Below, piece after piece: positions 16,099 to 21,537 of a DNA stretch of 21,537 nt. How positions within the stretch are numbered: position 1 is the stretch's first letter; every line of letters begins with the position of its first letter. The notes beneath the pieces were generated by a model. The model was not told the DNA's origin. It ran no database searches and saw nothing but the letters and a program-made list of their open reading frames with translations. The position numbers were made by a program, and so were the translations under genes. The stretch comes from MGBC120314 sp964403785 (GTDB lineage Bacteria > Bacillota > Clostridia > Lachnospirales > Lachnospiraceae). The stretch spans positions 1 to 21,537 of the forward strand of contig CAYOHM010000029.1 of the NCBI GenBank assembly GCA_964403785.1, written 5' to 3'.

Positions 16099-16248
16099 TA
16101 AGACGGGTGCGGGTGTATAGGTGGATTATGCGGCAATTGTTCGCCGCCGGTACGCAAGTCAGTATTTTGCTGCCTTATGTACCGCTGTGTGCGAACTCTT
16201 AGTGCAAACGTGCCGCATAATCGCACATATACACCCGCACCCGTCTTA
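16099..16248 (-). repeat. Nested palindromic element, copy A, in the probable metA leader
   Basis: The outer arms pair almost without break: 16099-16119 with 16228-16248 (21 bp perfect), one mismatch, three pairs, one bulge, then 16124-16135 with 16211-16222 (12 bp). Inside are a second stem, GTTCGC (16139-16144) with GCGAAC (16191-16196), and a third, CGGTAC (16148-16153) with GTACCG (16179-16184), around an AT-rich apical part. An unpaired stretch of about 14 nt (16197-16210) lies on one side only. The segment 16162-16187 is identical, base for base, to 21434-21459 in copy B. Read toward metA, the stem is followed by six T (16098-16093), as in an intrinsic terminator. The rest of the 352-bp divergent region 16063-16414 holds promoters and no gene. 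Confidence 0.9.
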
Positions 16249-16276
16249 GTTTCCAAATTGACTAAACAATACTAAT

Positions 16277-16305
16277 AATGTATCATTAATTGATGTCTAA
16301 TTCAA
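16277..16305 (-). promoter_or_regulatory. Candidate metA promoter upstream of palindrome A
   Basis: On the minus strand TTGAAT (16305-16300), a 17-bp spacer, then TACATT (16282-16277) preceded by TGA as an extended -10. A start near 16270 would give a leader of about 208 nt containing the whole palindrome. Confidence 0.55.
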
Positions 16306-16390
16306 GTGAAATGTGGTACTTTAAGGTATGCTCACTCCGCAAAATAAAAAATGCAATTTCTCAATTAATATGGTATCATACTAGTTAAAG

Positions 16391-16409
16391 TATAAAATTC
16401 CAAGGAGGT
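16391..16409 (+). promoter_or_regulatory. -10 candidate and strong ribosome site of the AP2 protein gene
   Basis: TATAAA (16391-16396) overlaps a small dyad, ATACT (16378-16382) and AGTAT (16389-16393). No good -35 box was found. AAGGAGGT (16402-16409) five bases before the ATG is a near-perfect ribosome site and firmly decides the start at 16415. With the -10 so close, the leader would be very short, so the true promoter may lie further upstream. Confidence 0.4.
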
Positions 16410-16414
16410 ATTGG

Positions 16415-17203
16415 ATGGTACCGGGAGTGTATCTGGCATTTAAAAAGGATAAAACAAAATATTACCGTGCCTCCATAACCTTTTCCAATAAGCATATAAG
16501 CCTCGGAAGCTATGACAGTGAGGAGGCAGCCGGAAAAGCATACAGTCAGGCACAGAAATGCTTATACGGCGATTTTACAATACATGATTATAATGACAGC
16601 ATAGTTCTGTCCTTTGACAAATGGGTTACGCTCATTAATTTCAGGGACAACGGTATGTATATTAAGACGCCGATTTACCTTCAGAACAAATATTTTGAAT
16701 ACTACCTGTCGCAGGATTGCATTTTAAAATTTGATGTTGATGACCTTTTTTATTATTCACATCACAAAATTATGCAGCGTGACGGATATTTATTTGTGGC
16801 AGATTACGGTATGCAGGTAAATATACTGTCCAGATACGGAATCAAAAATCACGCAGTTGAGGGCAGGGACTTTAAATTTGCAAACTCAGATGCCTCAGAT
16901 TACAGATACGGCAACGTGCAGGTGATTAATAAATATCATGGAGTGCTGAAAATAACACAAAACGGCAGGGACTATTACAAGGCAAAGATACACATCAATG
17001 GCGATTATGTAATCGGAAGATATGATACCGAGGCTGAGGCGGCAATCGCATATAACAAATCAGTCAATATATTAAAGCAGGCAGGAATAAATAAAAATTA
17101 TCCGGAAAACTATCTTGAGGACATATCAGCCATAGAATATGCTAAAATATATAATAAAATTGCAATATCTGCAAAGATTAGGAATTTCGGGCACGGGTAT
17201 TGA
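16415..17203 (+). CDS. Double AP2-like domain protein with degenerate HNH-like centre
   Basis: No named family was recognised for the whole protein (262 residues). Two AP2-like DNA-binding units are visible: residues 4-52 (GVYLAFKKDKTKYYRASITF, then the LGSYDSEEAAGKAYSQA hallmark) and 176-224 (GVLKITQNGRDYYKAKIHI, then IGRYDTEAEAAIAYN). Just before the second unit, residues 152-171 (FANSDASDYRYGNVQVIN) align with the second half of an HNH endonuclease motif (DHINGNPLDNRRSNLRI pattern) but lack the catalytic His. The order HNH then AP2 is that of phage and intron homing endonucleases, so this may be a retired one now used for DNA binding. The middle, about 60-150, is rich in Tyr, Phe and Asp, with no recognised fold. 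There is no signal peptide. It stands alone, divergent from metA and just upstream of thrC, whose promoter overlaps its stop codon. Function is unknown. Confidence 0.72.
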   Translation: MVPGVYLAFKKDKTKYYRASITFSNKHISLGSYDSEEAAGKAYSQAQKCLYGDFTIHDYNDSIVLSFDKWVTLINFRDNGMYIKTPIYLQNKYFEYYLSQDCILKFDVDDLFYYSHHKIMQRDGYLFVADYGMQVNILSRYGIKNHAVEGRDFKFANSDASDYRYGNVQVINKYHGVLKITQNGRDYYKAKIHINGDYVIGRYDTEAEAAIAYNKSVNILKQAGINKNYPENYLEDISAIEYAKIYNKIAISAKIRNFGHGY

Positions 17204-17229
17204 TTTTTGACTGTATACTATGATACAAT
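17200..17229 (+). promoter_or_regulatory. Promoter for thrC
   Basis: TTGATT (17200-17205), an 18-bp spacer, and TACAAT (17224-17229) with TGA before it as an extended -10. The -35 box overlaps the stop codon of the AP2 protein gene. The predicted leader is about 60 nt, too short for a T-box. Confidence 0.65.
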
Positions 17230-17296
17230 CTTTTAGATATTACGATAATATGAGCTTGTATACATTGAAGCTTCATATAGGAAAGGAATACATAAA

Positions 17297-18790
17297 ATGG
17301 AATTATTATATAAGAGTACAAGAAGTGATGATATCACGGTTACGGCCTCTCAGGCAATCTTAAAGGGTCTTTCTTCGGACGGAGGTCTTTTTGTTCCTGA
17401 ATACATCCCGAAGCTTGACGTTTCTTTGAGTGATTTGGCAAAGATGGACTACAAGGCGGTAGCTTATGAGGTAATGAAGCTGTTTTTGACAGATTTTACA
17501 CAGGAAGAGCTTAAGGCATGTATCGAGAAGGCATATGATTCCAAGTTTGACACGGACGAGATGGCACCGCTTGTTAAGGCGGATGGAGCATATTTTATGG
17601 AATTATTCCATGGCAAGACAATTGCCTTTAAGGATATGGCACTTTCAATTCTTCCGCATTTGCTCATCACATCAGCCCGTAAGAATAATGTAAAGAATGA
17701 CATAGTAATACTTACGGCAACCTCAGGAGATACAGGTAAAGCTGCACTTGCCGGTTTTGCAGATGTTGAAGGTACCAAGATTATTGTTTTCTATCCTAAG
17801 AATGGTGTAAGCCCTATTCAGGAAAAGCAGATGGTTACACAGAAGGGTGACAACACACATGTTATCGGCATCAAGGGTAATTTTGATGATGCCCAGACAG
17901 GTGTTAAGAATATATTTGGTGATAAGGCTCTTGAAAAGAGAATGGATGCTGCAGGCTTCCAGTTCTCCTCAGCTAACTCAATTAATATCGGACGCCTCGT
18001 TCCGCAGGTTGTTTACTATGTATATGCATATGCAACACTCCTTAAGAATGGTGAGATAGCAGAGGGAGAGAAGATTAATGCAGTTGTTCCGACGGGTAAT
18101 TTCGGTAATATACTTGCCGCATTTTATGCAAAGAATATGGGACTTCCTATCAATAAGCTTATTTGTGCTTCAAATGAGAACAAGGTGCTGTATGATTTCT
18201 TTACAACGGGTGAGTATGACAGAAACAGGGAGTTTGTATTAACCTCCTCACCGTCAATGGATATTCTCATTTCAAGCAATCTTGAAAGACTTATTTACCG
18301 TATCGCAGGCAACAGTGCCGCTAAGAATAAAGAGCTTATGGATTCCCTAAAGCAGACAGGTAAATATGAGATTACAGACACTATGAAGGCTGCGCTTGGT
18401 GATTTCTACGGCAATTATACAAGCGAGGAGGAAACAGCAAAGACCATAAAGGACCTCTATAATAAGACGGGTTATGTAATTGATACGCATACGGCAGTAG
18501 CAGCAAATGTATACAAGAAGTATGTCGCAGATACAAATGATACGACAAAAACGGTTATTGCGTCAACAGCAAGTCCATTCAAATTTACAAGAAGTGTTAT
18601 GGACGCGATTGACAAGGCTAAGTATGACTCGATGTCTGACTTTGAGCTTGTGGACGAGTTATCCGCAATAGCAAATGTTGCCGTACCTCAGGCAATCGAG
18701 GAAATCAGAACAGCTCCGGTTCGCCACAATACAGTATGTGAAGTAAGCGAAATGAGCAGCGAGGTCGAAAAGTTCCTCGGAATGAAGTAA
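17297..18790 (+). CDS. thrC: Threonine synthase
   Basis: PLP enzyme converting O-phosphohomoserine to threonine; cytosolic. The 497 residues match the longer threonine synthase type. The N-terminus carries KGLSSDGGLFVPEYIP, typical of the family; the PLP lysine is Lys112 in HGKTIAFKDMA. ATSGDTGKAALAGF near residue 142 binds substrate and cofactor phosphate, and VVPTGNFGNILAAFYAKNMGLPI near 265 is the glycine-rich PLP-phosphate loop. AAAGGA lies upstream of the ATG. It has its own promoter and a bidirectional terminator shared with the convergent Fic gene. Together with metA 1.2 kb away it marks both exits of the homoserine branch. No feedback-control domain is seen. Codon use is strongly biased to AAG for lysine, suggesting good expression. 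Confidence 0.97.
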   Translation: MELLYKSTRSDDITVTASQAILKGLSSDGGLFVPEYIPKLDVSLSDLAKMDYKAVAYEVMKLFLTDFTQEELKACIEKAYDSKFDTDEMAPLVKADGAYFMELFHGKTIAFKDMALSILPHLLITSARKNNVKNDIVILTATSGDTGKAALAGFADVEGTKIIVFYPKNGVSPIQEKQMVTQKGDNTHVIGIKGNFDDAQTGVKNIFGDKALEKRMDAAGFQFSSANSINIGRLVPQVVYYVYAYATLLKNGEIAEGEKINAVVPTGNFGNILAAFYAKNMGLPINKLICASNENKVLYDFFTTGEYDRNREFVLTSSPSMDILISSNLERLIYRIAGNSAAKNKELMDSLKQTGKYEITDTMKAALGDFYGNYTSEEETAKTIKDLYNKTGYVIDTHTAVAANVYKKYVADTNDTTKTVIASTASPFKFTRSVMDAIDKAKYDSMSDFELVDELSAIANVAVPQAIEEIRTAPVRHNTVCEVSEMSSEVEKFLGMK

Positions 18791-18797
18791 AAAGCTA

Positions 18798-18845
18798 AAA
18801 ACCATTCGGTTTAGGTTAATCCTAAAAATGCCGAATGGTTTTTTA
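18798..18845. terminator. Bidirectional terminator between thrC and fic
   Basis: Arms 18798-18809 and 18831-18842 pair over 12 bp (AAAACCATTCGG), with an inner second hairpin 18810-18815/18821-18826 and T-runs on the right, A-runs on the left. It overlaps the stop codon of the minus-strand Fic gene at 18843-18845. Confidence 0.92.
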
Positions 18846-19595
18846 TTTTGCGATAATTTGTTCCATTTCGGTAATTTTTGCCTGATAAATAGTATCATAA
18901 ACATTAGACTTTTCAGGCTCATGATACTCATAATAATCATAATTTGAAGAAGTGCCTATTGTTAAATCATCTGATGTTAATATGCTTAATATATCAGCAT
19001 TACGATTTATATCAGAACTTAATGGAGTTACCGCCCTTGAAAATATTTTTATGAAACCAGAGCTATCAGCTTTATCAAATGAAAGTTTACTTGCTTCAAG
19101 CATTTCTGAATGTGTAGTAAATGACAAATTAAAATCATAGCCACATTCCATACAAATAATTCTTGCAAATTCTCTTTGAGTTCTACCGTTTCCTTCTCTG
19201 AATGGATGTAAGGCATTTAAATCACCATAATTATCAGCAAAAACTCGTATAAAATCATCATAATTATCTTTAGAAGAAAAACATTGAGAATAATATTTAT
19301 TAAATACCGATACTGCATAACTTTGAATACATGAGGTGGTACAGAACAAATTCCCTTTACCTATTTCAACGGTTCTTTCTTTTCCTGCCCAATCATATAT
19401 ATCTTGGAAAATATATTTATGAATAGCTTTAAGATGCTTAAAGTCAAATTTGCCCTTGATTGGTGTTTCTTGAAGTTCTCTTAATCGAATTGCAGTAAGT
19501 TCTTTTTCGGCTTCAAACAATTTGTTTTTATCAGTTATATTAAGTTTATTTTTTAACACGTCAGAATCGGGGTAGCAATATTTATTATCTGGCAT
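18843..19595 (-). CDS. fic: Fic-domain toxin (predicted AMP transferase)
   Basis: Fic proteins transfer AMP, or other nucleotide-phosphate groups, from NTPs to target proteins such as DNA gyrase and topoisomerase IV in known bacterial toxin systems. The full active-site motif HPFREGNGRTQR is at residues 130-141 with the catalytic His130, and the upstream KGKFDFKHLKAIHKYIFQDI and YDWAGKERTVEIGKGN segments are typical. No inhibitory helix motif is seen inside the protein; it lies in the small gene just upstream, making this a class I Fic system. The last 60 residues, beyond the Fic fold, are Tyr/Glu-rich with no recognised domain. The ATG at 19595 is supported by AGGAGGT and by the overlap with the antitoxin. 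The gene is clearly more AT-rich than thrC or eno, in line with recent acquisition. The target is unknown. Confidence 0.92.
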   Translation of the reverse strand: MPDNKYCYPDSDVLKNKLNITDKNKLFEAEKELTAIRLRELQETPIKGKFDFKHLKAIHKYIFQDIYDWAGKERTVEIGKGNLFCTTSCIQSYAVSVFNKYYSQCFSSKDNYDDFIRVFADNYGDLNALHPFREGNGRTQREFARIICMECGYDFNLSFTTHSEMLEASKLSFDKADSSGFIKIFSRAVTPLSSDINRNADILSILTSDDLTIGTSSNYDYYEYHEPEKSNVYDTIYQAKITEMEQIIAK

Positions 19596-19758
19596 ATTTG
19601 CGAATTACCTCCTGTCTAAGTTCTTCGGATGTTTTTTCGCCGTTTGAAACTTTTACTAATTCTGCAACAAATGCTTTACTTAGATGCATATTTTCAATAG
19701 CCATTGTAGCTGCCACGTTTTGAATATGTCTTGTTTTTTTAGTATTATCAATCGTCAT
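19585..19758 (-). CDS. Antitoxin of the Fic system, VbhA-like, 57 residues
   Basis: A short frame on the minus strand begins MTIDNTKKTRHIQNVAATMA and ends 11 bases inside the fic gene. Residues 18-23 read TMAIEN, an exact match to the Fic-inhibitory motif [S/T]xxxE[G/N], whose Glu blocks the gamma-phosphate pocket of the toxin. The C-terminal part, NGEKTSEELRQEVIRKYAR, has the helical pattern seen in VbhA-family antitoxins (a short Gly-Glu-x-Thr turn, then a charged helix). GGGAGG lies about eight bases before the ATG. The overlap and order, antitoxin first, suit translational coupling that keeps antitoxin at or above toxin level. It is small enough to be missed by gene finders with a 60-residue cut-off. 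Family assignment rests on the motif, length and position. Confidence 0.85.
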   Translation of the reverse strand: MTIDNTKKTRHIQNVAATMAIENMHLSKAFVAELVKVSNGEKTSEELRQEVIRKYAR

Positions 19759-19815
19759 AATAGCACCTCCCTTTGCACTCTCGCTTCTAACACTATATTC
19801 ATTGTACTCAACTTT

Positions 19816-19844
19816 AGTATAGCATATTCCTTTGCAAATTCCAA
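19816..19844 (-). promoter_or_regulatory. Promoter of the antitoxin-fic operon
   Basis: On the minus strand TTGGAA (19844-19839), a 17-bp spacer and TATACT (19821-19816) with TGC before it as an extended -10. A perfect inverted repeat, CAAATTT (19842-19848) and AAATTTG (19855-19861), overlaps the -35 box and could be an operator for autoregulation. Confidence 0.65.
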
Positions 19845-19997
19845 ATTTAGCAACAAATTTGATAGATAGCGCTTATATTCCAAACCTTACCTTGATGCCC
19901 TTGTCCTTTTTAATCAAGATAATACATACAATACGAATAAAAGGGGAAAATAATTAGGTAATTGTAATAATCAAAATAATTTATGAGGTGCAGCAAA

Positions 19998-21284
19998 ATG
20001 AATAATTTAGAAATTAAAAGAGTTATAGGCAGGGAAATCCTTGATTCCAGAGGAAATCCCACAGTTGAGGCAGAAATTACTTTATCCGACGGTACAATTG
20101 CAAGGGGTGCAGCTCCGTCAGGTGCTTCAACAGGTGAGTTTGAGGCACATGAACTCAGGGACGGAGATAAAAGCAGATATTTTGGAAAGGGTGTTTGCAA
20201 GGCTGCAAAAAACATAAGTACAACAATAAATAATACCATAACAGGTCTTGATGCCTCCGATATTTATGCAGTTGATAAGGCAATGCTTGAAGCAGACGCA
20301 ACAGTTGATAAGAGCAGGCTTGGCGCAAATGCCATTCTTGCGGTATCGATTGCAGCCGCCCGTGCCGCGGCAATGTCGCGTAAGGTTTCCTTATATCGTT
20401 TCCTTGGCACAGCTCAAAGTAATTGTCTTCCCGTTCCTATGATGAACATCATTAACGGAGGGGCACATGCGGCAAATTCCTTGGATTTTCAGGAATTTAT
20501 GATTGTTCCGGTTGGTGCAGGCTCCTTTAAGGATGCACTTCGGATGGGAACGGAGGTTTATCACAGCTTAAAGGAAGTGCTTAAGGCATTGGGGCTTTCA
20601 ACGGCAGTTGGCGATGAAGGCGGATTTGCACCGGAAATAGGCGAAGCCTCGGCGGTAATGGATATTCTTATGGAGGCTGTTAATAAAGCAGGCTATGAGC
20701 CGGGCAAGGATATATGCTTTGCGCTTGATGCAGCCGCCAGTGAATGGAAACCTGCTTATTATCTTCCAAAATCAGGGAAAAAATATAATTCTGAGCAATT
20801 AATTGATGTATATAAGAAACTAGTCGAAAACTATCCGATAATATCGATAGAAGACCCGCTTGACGAGGAGGACTGGAGTGGCTGGAATAAAATCACAACA
20901 GAACTAGGCGACAAAATCCAGCTCGTAGGTGATGACTTATTTGTAACCAATACATCACGCCTTGCAAAGGGAATTGATGAAGGCTGCGGCAATTCAATTC
21001 TTATTAAATTAAATCAGATAGGAACAATATCAGAAACACTTGAGGCAATAAAGATGGCACACGGGGCAGGCTACACCGCAATAGCGTCACATCGCTCGGG
21101 AGAAACCGAGGATACCACAATTGCAGACCTTGCAGTAGCACTAAATATGTGCCAGATAAAAACCGGAGCACCATGCCGTACCGAAAGAACAGCAAAATAC
21201 AACCAGCTCCTAAGAATAGAAGAAGAACTCGGCCAAAACGCCATCTACCCCGGCAAAAAAGCATTCCACAAATACAATCACTAA
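19998..21284 (+). CDS. eno: Enolase
   Basis: Dehydrates 2-phosphoglycerate to phosphoenolpyruvate in glycolysis; Mg-dependent and usually octameric in Firmicutes. The 428 residues are standard. Visible landmarks are REILDSRGNPTVEAE at the start, GANAILAVSIA near 115, DFQEFMIVPVGA near 163, VGDEGGFAPEI near 204 with the catalytic Glu, metal-binding SIEDPLDEEDW near 283 and GDDLFVTN near 312, the catalytic Lys in ILIKLNQIGT near 336, and ASHRSGETEDTTIADLAV near 363. ATG 19998 is preferred over 19983 because GAGGTG lies upstream of it and the protein then begins MNNLEIKRV as in relatives. No clear promoter was found in 19862-19997, where the sequence is AT-rich with only partial matches. From about 20870 to the end codon choice drifts toward A- and C-ending codons. 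Confidence 0.96.
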   Translation: MNNLEIKRVIGREILDSRGNPTVEAEITLSDGTIARGAAPSGASTGEFEAHELRDGDKSRYFGKGVCKAAKNISTTINNTITGLDASDIYAVDKAMLEADATVDKSRLGANAILAVSIAAARAAAMSRKVSLYRFLGTAQSNCLPVPMMNIINGGAHAANSLDFQEFMIVPVGAGSFKDALRMGTEVYHSLKEVLKALGLSTAVGDEGGFAPEIGEASAVMDILMEAVNKAGYEPGKDICFALDAAASEWKPAYYLPKSGKKYNSEQLIDVYKKLVENYPIISIEDPLDEEDWSGWNKITTELGDKIQLVGDDLFVTNTSRLAKGIDEGCGNSILIKLNQIGTISETLEAIKMAHGAGYTAIASHRSGETEDTTIADLAVALNMCQIKTGAPCRTERTAKYNQLLRIEEELGQNAIYPGKKAFHKYNH

Positions 21285-21290
21285 AAAGGG

Positions 21291-21392
21291 ACAAATTTGC
21301 GCCAATTATCACAGTCGCACCAATGCAGCGGGATTGCAGACACAAATTTGCGCCAATTATCACTGTCGCACCAAGGCAGTAGGTTTGCAGGC
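21291..21392. repeat. Two tandem 51-bp repeats after eno
   Basis: Units 21291-21341 and 21342-21392 are adjacent and match at 45 of 51 positions by my count; a third begins with ACAATTTT at 21393 and then diverges into palindrome copy B. Each contains the quasi-palindrome AATTTGCGCCAATT. Because 51 is a multiple of three, the repeat is open on both strands and yields a 17-residue periodic peptide in translation, but nothing else suggests that it is coding. Confidence 0.9.
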
Positions 21393-21506
21393 ACAATTTT
21401 AAGGCCATTGTTTGCCGTCGGTACTTAGGCAGCGTATTTTGCTGCCTTATGTACCGCTGCGGCAAACTTTGAGCGAGAGCGCGCCTTAAAATCGCGCCTA
21501 CAAACC
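21382..21506 (-). repeat. Nested palindromic element, copy B, downstream of eno
   Basis: Outer arms 21382-21405 and 21483-21506 pair at 21 of 24 positions; the three exceptions are A-C on the plus strand and become G-U in a minus-strand transcript. Inside, GTTTGCCG (21410-21417) pairs with CGGCAAAC (21460-21467), CGGTAC (21419-21424) with GTACCG (21451-21456), and AGGCAGC (21427-21433) with GCTGCCT (21441-21447) around a GTATTTT loop. It has the same plan as copy A at 16099-16248, including the one-sided unpaired stretch, here 21468-21482. No gene lies within it, and the family probably continues past the window edge. Confidence 0.9.
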
Positions 21507-21530
21507 GTCCCTTTGAGCGAGAGCGCGCCT
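21467..21530. repeat. Direct repeats at the right edge
   Basis: The 20-base segment 21467-21486 recurs exactly at 21511-21530, and GCGCCTACAAACC at 21494-21506 recurs at 21525-21537, where the window ends. The right arm of palindrome copy B is therefore itself partly duplicated, which suggests a nested or tandem array of the element running out of the window. Confidence 0.85.
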
Positions 21531-21537
21531 ACAAACC

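Noticed and set aside
15939..16256. Minus-strand 105-codon frame across the metA start and palindrome A
   Set aside because: It overlaps metA in another frame and reads through the palindrome. Similarity to the frame at 21004-21465 comes only from the shared DNA repeat core.
16063..16270. SAM riboswitch or T-box in the metA leader
   Set aside because: No T-box sequence or SAM-I core could be recognised; the leader is occupied by the palindrome, whose sequence is shared with copy B downstream of eno.
16280..17226. Shared GTATCAT/ATGATAC motif upstream of metA (16280-16286), the AP2 gene (16373-16379) and thrC (17220-17226), tempting as a common regulator site
   Set aside because: In metA and thrC the motif is simply the extended -10 (TGATAC...), and the same 7-mer also occurs inside coding sequence (for example near 11277, 18892 and 18919), so it is not specific to these promoters.
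21291..21392. Tandem 51-bp repeats considered as a CRISPR array
   Set aside because: There is no repeat-spacer alternation: the whole 51-bp unit repeats, only twice, and no cas gene is near.
21004..21465. Minus-strand 153-codon frame with an apparent 17-residue peptide repeat
   Set aside because: It is antisense to eno, and the repeat is the in-frame translation of the 51-bp DNA repeats; there is no ribosome site or known domain.

Overview
The window reads as a stretch of core chromosome from an anaerobic low-GC Firmicute, most likely a member of the Lachnospiraceae. The reasons are the gap-pgk-tpiA glycolytic block, AGGAGG-type ribosome sites, typical sigma-A promoters, a DUF5688 protein (a family known mainly from that group), an acetyl-type MetA and moderately AT-rich DNA. 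Assignment below family level would be guesswork. No prophage, insertion sequence, rRNA or CRISPR array is visible.

Layout. 1-3171: glyceraldehyde-3-phosphate dehydrogenase (5' end cut by the window), phosphoglycerate kinase with its terminator, then triosephosphate isomerase with its own promoter and terminator. 3238-10717: a tightly packed, probably co-transcribed housekeeping run: a YhaO/SbcD-like nuclease and a YhaN/SbcC-like membrane ATPase, yicC, gmk, rpoZ, a small hairpin, rimO, pgsA and pncC/cinA, closed by a terminator. 10718-11842: a DUF5688 gene converging on a tRNA-Arg(CCG). 11954-15132: rluF, ligA and an orphan cheY with a strong promoter and a bidirectional terminator. 15142-17203: metA on the minus strand, a 352-bp divergent intergenic region holding a large palindrome, and an unusual double-AP2 protein. 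17297-18845: thrC. 18843-19758: a minus-strand, AT-rich Fic toxin with a 57-residue antitoxin. 19998-21284: enolase, followed by tandem repeats and a second copy of the palindromic element.

How they fit together. The two ends of the window carry lower glycolysis (gap, pgk, tpiA; eno). The middle carries nucleotide, RNA, ribosome and membrane-lipid maintenance genes. metA and thrC are the two competing exits from the homoserine branch (methionine and threonine), and the AP2 protein sits between them.

Most interesting signals. (1) Two diverged copies of a long nested palindrome, 16099-16248 and 21382-21506, share a conserved core and show at least four paired substitutions that preserve base pairing. 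In copy B the imperfect pairs become G-U only in the minus-strand transcript. One copy sits in the probable metA leader and is followed by six T. (2) The protein at 16415-17203 looks like an HNH-AP2 homing endonuclease that has lost its catalytic histidine and has AP2 units at both ends. (3) The Fic toxin is preceded by a short antitoxin with an intact inhibitory motif.
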